From Fragum whitleyi (Eukaryota > Mollusca > Bivalvia > Cardiida > Cardiidae), in assembly GCA_948146395.1 (NCBI GenBank), contig OX411548.1, forward strand, positions 64,623,020 to 64,687,019: a stretch of DNA of 64,000 nt. Direction: 5' to 3'. Made by a program: the position numbers and the translations under genes. Below are positions 28,801-33,739 of this stretch, one piece after another (the first letter of the stretch is position 1; each line of letters opens with the position of its first letter). The notes beneath the pieces were generated by a model. It did not search any database and was not told where the DNA came from. It saw only the letters and a list, made by a program, of their open reading frames with translations.

Positions 28801-31800
28801 CTCCTGTATTGCATCGCAATACGACATGCACTTGTTTTTGTCTTTCATGTTAGGACAGGGAGAGCCTTTTGTAATATCTTTCATATTTTTCTCTATAGAT
28901 GATAATGTTTCCTGAATACTTCATAACTCTGCTGGTGATGTTTGAATCACAATAGTAAATAGAATTAGGTTTAAAATGCATAAAACAAAATGACAACAAT
29001 GTCATTCAGTCAAAATGATTATTTTCTGTTTTCCAAAAGTTATCTATTATAATATCCATTTGCCCACATTACTGTTTACCAGTCACTATTTTTGCCTGAT
29101 GGCTGAATATTTAAGAACCCTTCTGCAATTCTTTCACAATCAGACCTGTGCTATGTCTCTATAGACATGTAGATGTGAAGTGGTAACAGATCTTTAATGC
29201 CATCATCCGATTTCTTTTAAACAAATTGCACATTTTATGGGATGTTTCAAATAGTCTTGCCGGAGTTTTTGCCAAAACTATCATTATGTAGAGATCTTGG
29301 TGTGGGCTTAGATCAAACTCTTGCCGACTGTTCAAAGTCCATATTGTCTGCCAAAAGTTTTGCTTACATTAGGGCATGTCTTGAATAGTAAGTTAAGGAT
29401 TAACTTTAATTCAAGTGAAAGGCAAAAGAACAGAAGAATGTCTATGTGTTTAGCTTTAGTTGTTGAGCTTGACCAGAAAATACAGAATTAATATATTCCA
29501 TGTCATCATATTCAACAGAATACCTGAGGCAATGATACTGTTTGATTCTTTTATTGTAATAATATTACTTCTTGTGAGTTTTCTCCTGTGAATCATGCAG
29601 TATTAAGATAATTTTGATATTTAGAATTCCCATATTTATCATTGCATTCCTAATTTTAGCCCTAAATTAGCCCTAATTTTTAGCTCCACTGGCCGAAGGC
29701 CAGCAAGCTATTATCATGGCGGTGTGTCCGTCGTGCGTCCGTCCGTCCGTGCATGCGTAAACTTTTTCTTTAAACATCTTCTCCTCCCAAACCAATGGGC
29801 GGATTTTCATGAAACTTGGTAGAAATGTTCCTTGGGTGACCCTCTTCCAAAATTGTTAAAGAATTTTTGATTGACCCCCAAATATGGGCGTGGCAGGGCG
29901 TGGCATTTTTTCACTTTGAAAAATCTTCTCCTCCCAAACCATTTGGCCAATTTCAATGAAACTTAGCATGGATGTTCTTTGGGTGACCCTCTCCTTAAAT
30001 TGTTCAAGAAATTTTGATTGACCCCCAAATATGGGCGTGGCAGGGGGGGGCTTAATTTGAGCCCAAAATCTTTGAAGGACTTCTCCTCCTGAACCACATG
30101 GCTGATTTCAGCCAAACTTTACCAGAATGTTACTGGGGTAACTCTTATCAAAGATTGTTCCTGAAATTTTGATTGGCCCCCAAATATGGGCGTGGCAGGG
30201 TGGGGCTTATTTTGACCCCAAAATGCTTGAACAACATCTCCTCCTCAACCATTGGGCCGATTTCTATGAAACTTTACTAGAATGTTCCTTGGATGACCCT
30301 CTTTTAAAGTTGCTCAAGAAATTTGGATTGACCCCAAAATATGGGCGTGTCAGGGTGTGGCTTATTTTGACCCACTGGATCAATTAAATTTAGGTGAGCG
30401 GTTTAGGGCCATTCTGGTCCTCTTGTTTTAAAGTGATATCTAAATAGTTTTCTTCCTCGTAATTTTACATTTTAGTTTAATAAGTTCATTTCTTTGTAAG
30501 TCAGTTTCAACTTAGAAAAAGTCAGAATTCCTTCTGAATGCTGGTGACTTTCAGTAACTTCTATTTTTAATATCTCTCTTTCAAATCTTGAGATTTCTTA
30601 GCCAGTGGAGCGATACAGGCCCTCTTGGGCCTCTTGTTTTTGATTGTCGGCCCTACAGTAGGCCCTAATTTTTCAACAAGAGATGCTGGACAGCCTGGTC
30701 TTGATACAAGACCTTTCTGTTAGTACCTACTTTAAATTTATCAAGGTCATTTTAAATACCAAATTAAGGTAACATAAACTTAAAACATTCATCATAATTT
30801 GCATCAAATCGCTGTTTCTAAAAATAATCTGTTGTAGGGCATTTGCGATTAACAAACATAGCTTGTTTCTAAAAGGCATAATAAACCTACTAATTTCCTG
30901 CTTTAAGAATTTTTTTAATAGTACAAACTGAAAGTGGTTGAGAATGATGTTGTAGAAGATATTTTTGAAAAAGATTAGATTACTTTTTACAAGTTTCAGT
31001 TACCATGGCAACCAGTGATATGAGCATTTTCTTTTTTTTCTACAACTTTGGTAAACGTCATCTCTCACCAATGGGTTGATAATCGTAGACCTATGTGAAA
31101 TAGTAGCTGGAGGCTAGGAAAGGATGTGGTGGTTGTACTGGTGAGAGAAATACCAGGAAACCATTGTTAGGTGCTCCAGCCGCCGCGATATAACTGAAAT
31201 AATGTTGAAAGCGGCGTTAAACTCCATTCAATCAATCAATTGGTAAACGTCATCAATGAACAATTCACCCAAGTGTAATCAAGATTGGTTTACCATTTAT
31301 TAAAGAGATGAAGAGTGTATTTTTCAATTCCATTGAGGAATGAAACTTAAAAGCTAATCACACTGTAATTATTTAATTATTCAATCTATATATACTATAT
31401 TTTAGGTTGCAGAGGAAGTGCCATTTGTTGAACCTGTAAATTACCAATACCCGGAGGTTGTTAAGGACAATGAAATAGCTGATGATTTTTATGAATCTGA
31501 TGGGGAAACTTCATATGAGGAGATTGACTCGGGAATGGAAATACTTGACGGTTACTTTAAACCAAGGGAAGTGGTTAACATATCTGACATCAGTGTAAAC
31601 AGTGATTTATCACAACATGATGGAGCAGTTGTCATCAAAGGTGAAAAATTTACTGTGCTAGATAAGGGAAACTTTAACAACTCGAACGAGTATCTTGCTC
31701 ATGATACTAAAATTATCAGTCATAAACCTATGGACAAGGAAGAAAGTTATGATAATGATGATGATGATGAAATGTCAACAAATAATTCAACAGTTACTGT

Positions 31801-33739
31801 TTGTGACAGACAGAAAGGAAGCCAAGGCCATGTTACTCAATCGGATGAAATAAACAATACATGTATTCCAATTACTAATTTATTGAAAAACGTTAAATTT
31901 GATCTTGATTTAACACAAAAAACTAATGATATTAATAATGAAAAGACTTTACCAAAAATTGTATGTGATGGTGAACAGACTCTGTCAAAAGAAATTTATG
32001 ATGGTGATCAAACTCTACCCAAAGCAAGTTATGATGCAGAAAATGAAGCAGATATAGATGAGAATGTTAGTGAATCAGAACTTTTGCTTTTTGACAGGTT
32101 TAGTGAGCCTTCAGGAGAAATGGGCATTACAGTTAATGATGAGTTGACAAATTTGTTAAGAAATTATCGAGCTAATGGAGATAGAATAAGCATGACTCCT
32201 TGTGATATACAAACAGTATTAGACAATGACAATGATAACTTGTTGAAACAATCAGAGCTATTATTACAAGAGGAGAAGAGTATTGATGCTGATGATAATG
32301 TATTCAACAAAGACAATAATGTCATGGATTCCTTGCCTAATTCAAGGCAAGCTGAACATAATATTGCTACAAATACTAGTGACTTCTTCCAGTGTGACAC
32401 TTACAACTCTAGATTAAAATCTGACCAATTTTACTCATCCAATGGAGTTATGGATGGATATACAGATGTTTCGGCAGTGCAAGATTCAAATTTCATGCCA
32501 AGTCACCTATCATTGCCTTCTAGCTGTTTACCTGATAGCAAACCACCATATCAAATCAACAGCAGCTTTAATCACCTTTCAGGTCAAGAGGACCTAGATT
32601 ATACTGTTATGAAATCCAATAGCTCTCAGGGATTAGATTCTGAGGATTCATCTGGCGGCAATCACTATGTTCATGAGGTTATGGATAGAAATACAATTAT
32701 AAGATCCAATAACTCTCAAGGATTAGATTCTGAAGATTCTGCTGATTCAGATCACAATGATAATCAGGCTATTGAGAAGTATGAGGAAATTGAAGAAAAT
32801 CTAGCTATAAACGAAGATGCAGTAGCACACAACATCTCATTGACTTATTTAGGGACACCAAATAGTAAAGATAGCTCCAATCAGGAACTTGACTTGAGTA
32901 AGACAAAGTCTGGAATCAATCCAGACTTTGTCTTACTTGAGTCAAGTTCTAATTCAGATTATGTGACAGTTTCAGAACACGATGGGACAATTCCCAATAA
33001 AACAAGTCCAATTGAAGAACAAGCGACATTAGATCATGATGCAATACATAGTTCTGGCGCTAAAGATTTAGATCCTATAATATCAAACCAAACCCAAAAC
33101 GAAAATGTTGTAACACAAAACAGCCAAATCACTTTAGGGATACCTAATGACCAAGATAGCTCTAATCCAAACTTTGTTCTACTCAAATCAAGTTCTAATT
33201 CAGATTATGTTACAATTTCAGCACAAGCTGGGACAATCCCCAAAGAACCAAATCTAACTCCTGATGAAGCTACATTTAATAAGGACCAAATATGTAATTC
33301 AGGCACAGTGGGTTTGCAAAAGACACTTGTTTTAAATCTAAAAAGATCAGATCTAATTCAAAGTATAGATAAATCTCTTGTACCAGATCCTGACACAGCT
33401 CACTCAATTATTTCAGATGTAATCTCAGAATTTGTTTATGATCTCATACAGGAACTAGAGAACCCAAAAGTATTAAGAGAAAGCAACACGGAAATGAATT
33501 GCTTACCTTGTGAAAATAAGGATGAAATTCAAATAAACTCTTGGAAGAAGTCTGATGATATTGAAGCTAATATTGAAGAAATTGTTGATGGATTTGGTAA
33601 AGTCACAGATGATGATTCATCTAAAACTGATATTGATTCTGAGTCTAGTGGCAGTGGCTCTGGTACATCTAGTTCTACTCCAAGTTATGTTAAAACCACT
33701 TTTCACAATAAAAAAATCCATCTTAAGTCAAACGCTTAG
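1666..33739 (+). CDS. Type I single-pass receptor, cytokine-receptor-like (FNIII, TM, long cytoplasmic tail); 5' partial, nine exons
   Basis: Exons: 1666-1860, 3742-4018, 11927-12093, 13285-13459, 14206-14379, 17209-17370, 19825-19924, 21318-21372, 31406-33739. All have AG/GT borders and matching phases. The sum is 3639 nt, that is 1212 residues and a stop. The extracellular part (about 1-390) holds FNIII-like modules: strands such as LTLYW, SFNVSLYSQNSKG, LTVEWEPYPCGG and YIVTYCE, then CVWVSVNTSAGVGP. A transmembrane helix (about 391-411, APIFGGVALIILLVILF) is followed by a basic stop-transfer stretch. The tail is about 800 residues, acidic and Ser/Asn-rich with scattered tyrosines. There is no kinase, phosphatase or TIR domain. 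This layout is known from gp130/Domeless-type cytokine receptors that signal through JAK/STAT. A canonical WSXWS box was not found, so the family is inferred. Signal peptide and first exons are missing. It could instead be another FNIII adhesion receptor. Confidence 0.65.
3742..4018 (+). CDS. Receptor exon 2, start ambiguous
   Basis: Ends SFNVSLYSQNSKG...EKY G, then a GTATAG donor. The end of an FNIII fold is recognisable. Two acceptors compete. AG at 3740-3741 keeps the frame open but has a weak pyrimidine tract. AG at 3712-3713 has a good tract ('atgtgtttcag') and is also in phase, reading EYNQFVSQLECTYLDIQN, but meets TAA at 3768. If the upstream site is real, this allele or assembly carries a +1 shift between 3714 and 3768. 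Fragments of this exon are duplicated at 4583 and 5002. Confidence 0.6.
4270..4318. repeat. Short palindrome
   Basis: Near-perfect foldback: arms 'cttaatttttgagaatga' and its complement around a CGTCATTC centre. It lies in intron 2. Confidence 0.55.
4507..4575. repeat. Palindromic MITE-like hairpin, AAGTGCCTATA family
   Basis: About 70 bp foldback: 'aatactattgtaagtgcc' runs into its own reverse complement across a TATATTTATA centre. Further copies lie at 4924-4993, 5130-5197, 14760-14830 and 17388-17455, with diverged relatives at 17945-18003, 36070-36138 and 47352-47420. Outer ends read like GGGTCAGTGCA / TGCACTGACCC. Confidence 0.75.
4583..4676 (+). pseudogene. Duplicated fragment of receptor exon 2, copy A
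   Basis: Matches the last ~85 nt of exon 2 (AATGTCAGCC ... GATGAAAAATATG) and its GTATAG donor almost base for base. The 5' part of the exon and an acceptor are absent, so it cannot be spliced in as is. It is preceded by a copy of the AAGTGCCTATA hairpin. Confidence 0.8.
4924..4993. repeat. Palindromic MITE-like hairpin, AAGTGCCTATA family
   Basis: Second copy of the 70 bp foldback, flanked on the right by 'ggattttgatacagtttc', which leads directly into exon-2-like sequence. Confidence 0.75.
5002..5097 (+). pseudogene. Duplicated fragment of receptor exon 2, copy B
   Basis: A third version of the exon 2 tail (AAAGTCAGCCTGTACTC ... GATAAATATG) with the same donor. It has several substitutions relative to the true exon. 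No acceptor, so not coding. Confidence 0.78.
5130..5197. repeat. Palindromic MITE-like hairpin, AAGTGCCTATA family
   Basis: Third member of the local hairpin/exon-fragment tandem series. The segment 'tatgaaatatgactg' precedes it here and also at 4898. Confidence 0.75.
5875..5902 (+). repeat. Left terminal inverted repeat of the pogo-like element
   Basis: 27 of 28 positions match the reverse complement of 11370-11397. The single mismatch is at the eleventh base. Confidence 0.9.
6028..6035. promoter_or_regulatory. CRE-like palindrome in the left arm of the transposon
   Basis: TGACGTCA, the full cAMP-response-element palindrome, lies in a CpG-rich stretch about 0.8 kb upstream of the element's first exon-like ORF. 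A promoter role is inferred from motif and position only. Confidence 0.3.
6530..6780. mobile_element. Long-armed inverted-repeat MITE nested in the transposon
   Basis: Two arms of about 90-100 bp are inverted copies of each other: 'aataacgacccccacatta' through 'cacccaaa' on the left and the complement on the right. Both arms contain the phrase 'attgacccc'. The spacer is about 50 bp. No ORF. Confidence 0.7.
6807..7154 (+). CDS. Unidentified exon-like ORF inside the transposon
   Basis: It begins after a good acceptor ('tgtattatttccag' ending at 6806) and stays open for 115 codons to TAA at 7152-7154. The composition is coding-like and CpG-containing, unlike the surroundings. The product has DLNELYNNEWAYDHPKIHN, a Cys/Trp patch (LDALWVCWEQMKGGDD) and an acidic C-terminal end. 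I do not recognise the family. It may be a terminal exon of an accessory protein of the element or part of a captured host gene. The first in-frame ATG is at 6813. No partner exon was identified upstream. Confidence 0.4.
   Translation, partial: KEMLPHTHPLLLLRERELTGRQSHIMRKRVLMTIDLNELYNNEWAYDHPKIHNILVHLRDTVCSVPGKLDALWVCWEQMKGGDDQSIVWLASHYGKEHSDLYLMELVDEVKMYSL
7345..7412. repeat. Palindrome (AATGCTGATCATCAG centre)
   Basis: Arms 'gagacaaaaggagaaaatgc' and 'gtattttcttcttttgtctc' fold around TGATCA. It resembles the TTTCTTC hairpins at 2040-2100 and 37690-37770. It lies in the intron before the transposase exon. Confidence 0.6.
7538..10864 (+). CDS. Pogo/Tigger-type transposase (HTH_psq, CENP-B HTH, DDE_1), three exons
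   Basis: Coding exons 7538-8021, 9173-9388 and 9816-10864 join with phase-compatible GT-AG introns into 582 residues with no stop or frameshift. Start: ATG just inside the exon after acceptor 7535-7536. Domains: an N-terminal psq-type helix-turn-helix (about 17-55, with SITKAAITFNVPKSTIGDRI); a second CENP-B/Tc5-type DNA-binding part (about 85-150, DWWAGVKRRHPEITIRKPE); then the DDE_1 catalytic core. Candidate catalytic acids are D181 (WNCDE), D290 (LILDGHS) and D326 (LQPLDRAVFG); the last two are separated by 35 residues as in this superfamily. The C-terminal 230 residues are acidic and Ser/Thr/Pro-rich, ending in a basic tail. Known role of the family: cut-and-paste transposition at the element's inverted ends. 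A domesticated host gene is the alternative, but the flanking inverted repeats argue for a transposon. Confidence 0.88.
8190..8240 (-). ncRNA. tRNA-like 3' fragment
   Basis: On the minus strand this reads like the anticodon arm to T arm of a tRNA, including the B-box-like GGTTCGAATCC. The 5' half and A box are not recognisable. Probably a SINE head remnant or tRNA pseudogene in transposase intron 1. Confidence 0.45.
10900..10905 (+). terminator. Polyadenylation signal of the transposase gene
   Basis: AATAAA 36 nt after the transposase stop codon, placed as expected for a short 3' UTR. Confidence 0.5.
11370..11397 (-). repeat. Right terminal inverted repeat of the pogo-like element
   Basis: Inverted partner of 5875-5902, preceded by a run of GTCCGAAG motifs at 11090, 11119 and 11140. 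Confidence 0.9.
11927..12093 (+). CDS. Receptor exon 3
   Basis: Acceptor 'cttttttccag', donor GTAAGT. The leading GT completes the glycine codon split at 4018 across an intron that holds the transposon. It encodes ELIIEYIDNVTDCKEF and HTITWCQIGSG, an ectodomain segment with paired cysteines and an N-glycosylation site (NIS). Confidence 0.7.
12660..12917 (+). repeat. Diverged copy of the 1100-1383 repeat
   Basis: Same order of parts: an A/T-rich cap, 'gtctgtctgtccatctgtcc', 'aaggtcaatgtcaattttca', then 'gaacacatcttgttc'. It is more decayed than the copy at 1100. Confidence 0.6.
13285..13459 (+). CDS. Receptor exon 4
   Basis: Acceptor 'tttccccag' and donor GTAAAG, phase 0 in and phase 1 out. 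It encodes EPWHFLENMNEV, a glycosylation site in NCNGTYTFGL, and TWTDINMVKCIYPYD, closing one beta-sandwich domain before the linker PKEPLPN. Confidence 0.7.
13741..13787. repeat. Palindrome, GAATCATCTCAT family
   Basis: 'attcatttgaatcatctcat' folds on its complement. Related hairpins lie at 43415-43490, 45804-45862, 49905-49962 and 51025-51085. They share outer arms like GTACTCATTTG and flanks like AACCCTTTG/CAAAGGGTT. Confidence 0.65.
14206..14379 (+). CDS. Receptor exon 5, FNIII domain first half
   Basis: Acceptor 'taaccttttag', donor GTGAGT, phase 1 at both ends. It encodes the proline linker VPKEPLPNIRLS and the classic FNIII strands LTVEWEPYP and GYIENYIVTYCE. Clear FNIII/cytokine-receptor-like fold. 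Confidence 0.75.
15070..16013 (+). repeat. Hairpin-capped tandem-unit repeat, TCACCTGAGCAC type
   Basis: Starts 'ttagctcacctgagcac', with a weak hairpin to 'aaggtgagct', then CGTCCGTCGTC. About five imperfect units of ~140 bp follow, each with 'cttcatgaaacttggtcaga' and 'gggaaaaggggccttaa'. It ends 'gaccatcatggtcctcttg', a second hairpin. Open frames here are repeat artefacts. Confidence 0.75.
16020..16190 (+). repeat. Interspersed repeat related to 20920-21180
   Basis: Both stretches share 'caaactttgacctttgccat', 'tctctgttg', 'cataaacttggca'-like and 'ctgtaggtggtgctttt'-like lines in the same order. Non-coding. Confidence 0.5.
16880..16947 (+). pseudogene. Decayed duplicate of receptor exon 6
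   Basis: About 70 nt match the core of exon 6: 'ctatagaagatctcaaatcc', 'ccagtgtgtgtatggg' and 'ccaatacttgtactg' parallel the exon's ED-L-SHLPVCVWV-VNTSA segment. It has no acceptor or donor and is substituted throughout. It lies about 330 bp upstream of the true exon. Confidence 0.7.
17209..17370 (+). CDS. Receptor exon 6, FNIII domain second half
   Basis: Acceptor 'tttttcttaaag', donor GTAAAA, phase 1 at both ends. It encodes SYTIEDLESHLPVCVWVSVN and TSAGVGPKNL, the E-F-G strands of the membrane-proximal FNIII domain. A WSXWS box would be expected near here in vertebrate cytokine receptors but is absent. Confidence 0.7.
17388..17455. repeat. Palindromic MITE-like hairpin, AAGTGCCTATA family
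   Basis: Directly after exon 6. Arms 'gcaaaactattgtaagtgcc' and complement around a short TATAGATTTATA loop. Confidence 0.75.
17487..17602. repeat. Foldback MITE fragment, GGACCTGTAATAG family
   Basis: Contains 'ggacctgtaattgttcc', 'ttcggaagtaatgaacttta' and 'gtgttaaccaaggtttc'. Complete copies folding on themselves are at 41070-41230 and 50718-50935, and one split by a SINE lies around 35160-35586. Confidence 0.6.
19355..19795 (+). mobile_element. SINE copy split by a nested MITE
   Basis: The left part contains 'ataatcataaactatgtggg', 'gctaggaaaggatgtaat' and 'gagaaatacca'. The right part resumes with 'ggaatccattgttaggtgct' and the tail 'acaaacaaactgaatc'. Uninterrupted copies in the window (31063, 49140) join these two halves at exactly this point. 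Confidence 0.75.
19467..19703. mobile_element. MITE with GGGCCY...TTTTACTAAAC inverted ends and 3-bp CWG target duplication
   Basis: Inserted in the SINE with CAG on both sides. Ends read (G)CGCCCGTTTTCCTAAAC and GTTTAGTAAAACAGGCCC. The centre is a palindrome, GTCTTACAAAGAC GATTCC. Sister copies at 36749-36987 and 46009-46233 have the same ends and the same central palindrome. Confidence 0.75.
19825..19924 (+). CDS. Receptor exon 7, transmembrane segment
   Basis: Acceptor 'tattcatatttcag', donor GTAAGT, phase 1 in, phase 2 out. It encodes ENTLHP, then the hydrophobic helix APIFGGVALIILLVILF, then NRCKER. A single exon for the membrane helix is normal for type I receptors. Confidence 0.8.
20096..20818 (+). 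repeat. Hairpin-capped tandem-unit repeat, 145 bp AAATTGGTCAGAAT units
   Basis: Cap 'ctcacctgagcacgaagtgc', then four ~145 bp units with 'ctgaaaattggtcagaat', 'gatgaaatctcagacaag' and 'aaaaactaggtcac'. It ends 'gggccactttggccctcttg'. The same unit family fills 39182-40170, 51330-53935, 56495-57490 and 60560-63480. Confidence 0.75.
20920..21180 (+). repeat. Interspersed repeat related to 16020-16190
   Basis: Shares several 15-20 base lines in order with the earlier copy, including 'gcaaactttaacctttgtca'. Non-coding. Confidence 0.5.
21318..21372 (+). CDS. Receptor exon 8, juxtamembrane
   Basis: 55 nt exon with acceptor 'cacattgcag' and donor GTAAGT, phase 2 in and phase 0 out. It encodes RLKKRLQELSLIEVKIGGQ, a basic juxtamembrane helix where JAK-binding box motifs sit in cytokine receptors; no clear box 1 is present in this exon. 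Confidence 0.65.
21684..21724. repeat. Perfect short palindrome
   Basis: GAATTGCAGACTG - TTTTAAA - CAGTCTGCAATTC: 13 bp arms with a 7 nt loop, in receptor intron 8. Confidence 0.75.
23801..25090 (-). pseudogene. LINE ORF2 reverse transcriptase C-terminal part and tail domain
   Basis: RT motifs GLKQGDSCS and MFADDVANCAD (catalytic DD), then QVNLAKSEIIVF and YKYMGLLFTPKLSW, and a C-terminal region with CVYCF...EFHAFFIC, a degenerate zinc-finger-like pattern of this class. A further shift near 23825 separates the last ~40 residues (TRDDLSSIFQ and following) that end near 23715. Confidence 0.85.
25077..26270 (-). pseudogene. LINE ORF2 linker and reverse transcriptase N-terminal part
   Basis: About 397 codons: a linker with a basic stretch, then RT motifs GKDGLPAEFIK, TNYRGISLLNVLYK, GFRTGYSP and LYVDFKKAFDS. 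It runs out of frame at about 25080, 14 nt inside the next fragment, which marks a frameshift rather than a gene boundary. Confidence 0.85.
26499..27140 (-). pseudogene. LINE ORF2 endonuclease part
   Basis: APE-type endonuclease: ILTWNIAGL, VGLLETW, GGVGVFVKR and LAGDLNAR, in family order, overlapping the end of ORF1. The frame breaks near 26505 and resumes in another frame as NNGCSVVDYPVIS and DQSDHFPVL (26271-26498), which carries the terminal SDH motif. Confidence 0.8.
27128..28299 (-). pseudogene. LINE ORF1, broken: 2A-like N-terminus plus coiled-coil RNA-binding-type protein
   Basis: Starts ATG at 28299. Residues 1-63 end in a hydrophobic run and LLTCGDVESNPG, matching the D-V/I-E-x-N-P-G core of 2A ribosome-skipping peptides. 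The next codon is TGA in this frame; a net loss of one base at 28111 moves the rest into the frame that continues open to 27128. That part has a coiled coil (IDGITKTVETLKTENAGLK and following), then HSRRNNLKFNGIPG and an L1-ORF1-like segment with DIERAHRV. 2A peptides in ORF1 of non-LTR elements are known from sea urchin and other invertebrate elements. Confidence 0.75.
29681..30641 (+). repeat. Hairpin-capped tandem-unit repeat, TAGCTCCACTGGCC type
   Basis: Cap 'gctccactggccgaaggcc', CGTCCGTCCGT tract, then ~130 bp units with 'aaaccaatgggcggatttt', 'catgaaactt' and 'ccccaaatatgggcgtgg'. It ends 'ccagtggagcgatacaggcc' and 'ctcttgggcctcttg'. Relatives on the minus strand: 43497-44600 and 54095-56390. 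It is inserted in the outer element at 21937-30697. Confidence 0.75.
31063..31239 (+). mobile_element. 5'-truncated SINE with 15 bp target duplication
   Basis: Body 'ggttgataatcgtagaccta' through 'ttgaaagcggcgttaaactc' and an ATCAATCA tail, lacking the tRNA head. TTGGTAAACGTCATC flanks it on both sides (31048-31062, 31240-31254), which shows target-primed insertion. Confidence 0.85.
31406..33739 (+). CDS. Receptor exon 9, cytoplasmic tail, complete to stop
   Basis: Acceptor 'tatactatattttag' at 31405; the frame is open for 777 codons to TAG at 33737. Acidic, Ser/Asn/Asp-rich and probably largely disordered. It begins VAEEVPFVEPVNYQYPEV, a proline-containing membrane-proximal stretch where box 1 would lie. 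Internal repeats: SN-SQGLDSEDS twice, DG-QTL-K twice, and an 82-codon-spaced pair FVLL-SSSNSDYVT-S (32927 and 33173), each with a tyrosine that could be a docking site. Other tyrosines sit in DYTVM, HYVHEVM and YVKTTF. No YxxQ STAT3-type motif was evident. The single very long 3' exon is common for such tails. Confidence 0.72.
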   Translation, partial: VAEEVPFVEPVNYQYPEVVKDNEIADDFYESDGETSYEEIDSGMEILDGYFKPREVVNISDISVNSDLSQHDGAVVIKGEKFTVLDKGNFNNSNEYLAHDTKIISHKPMDKEESYDNDDDDEMSTNNSTVTVCDRQKGSQGHVTQSDEINNTCIPITNLLKNVKFDLDLTQKTNDINNEKTLPKIVCDGEQTLSKEIYDGDQTLPKASYDAENEADIDENVSESELLLFDRFSEPSGEMGITVNDELTNLLRNYRANGDRISMTPCDIQTVLDNDNDNLLKQSELLLQEEKSIDADDNVFNKDNNVMDSLPNSRQAEHNIATNTSDFFQCDTYNSRLKSDQFYSSNGVMDGYTDVSAVQDSNFMPSHLSLPSSCLPDSKPPYQINSSFNHLSGQEDLDYTVMKSNSSQGLDSEDSSGGNHYVHEVMDRNTIIRSNNSQGLDSEDSADSDHNDNQAIEKYEEIEENLAINEDAVAHNISLTYLGTPNSKDSSNQELDLSKTKSGINPDFVLLESSSNSDYVTVSEHDGTIPNKTSPIEEQATLDHDAIHSSGAKDLDPIISNQTQNENVVTQNSQITLGIPNDQDSSNPNFVLLKSSSNSDYVTISAQAGTIPKEPNLTPDEATFNKDQICNSGTVGLQKTLVLNLKRSDLIQSIDKSLVPDPDTAHSIISDVISEFVYDLIQELENPKVLRESNTEMNCLPCENKDEIQINSWKKSDDIEANIEEIVDGFGKVTDDDSSKTDIDSESSGSGSGTSSSTPSYVKTTFHNKKIHLKSNA
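32888..32946 (+). repeat. Near-perfect hairpin inside the receptor coding exon
   Basis: 27 nt arms with 25 matches and a 5 nt loop (ATCAA). Left arm starts CTTGACTTGAGTAAG, right arm ends CTTACTTGAGTCAAG. It encodes LDLSKTKSGINPDFVLLESS, the start of the first SDYVTVS repeat. Confidence 0.85.

Larger units (their letters stand above)
23024..28834 (+). repeat. Hairpin-capped repeat (CCCCCACCGG ends) split by a LINE
   Basis: Left cap 'tagtcccccaccggttaccc' and right cap 'atccggtgggggactcctg' are inverted. It has a (GTCTGTCC)n tract at 23080-23110 and ~150 bp units with 'gctagcaacttcaaacttt', 'gtcatgttcaagaac' and 'gagttattgccctttgt'. The same units resume after the LINE at 28371. Confidence 0.75.
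21937..30697. mobile_element. Outer nested element with 13 bp inverted ends and 6 bp target duplication; family unknown
   Basis: Left end CAGGCTGTCCAGC (21937-21949) and right end GCTGGACAGCCTG (30685-30697) are perfect inverted copies. GTCTTG flanks both (21931-21936 and 30698-30703). Inside the left end 'attcctaaaaaa' recurs; inside the right end 'ccctaatttt' recurs. After subtracting two nested insertions (23024-28834, 29681-30641) about 2.0 kb of the element's own sequence remains, with no ORF I recognise. Ends beginning CAGG recall hAT-like elements, but 8 bp duplications would be expected there. Confidence 0.6.

Noticed and set aside
32164..32400. Minus-strand frame within the receptor tail exon
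   Set aside because: Antisense shadow of the long open receptor exon.
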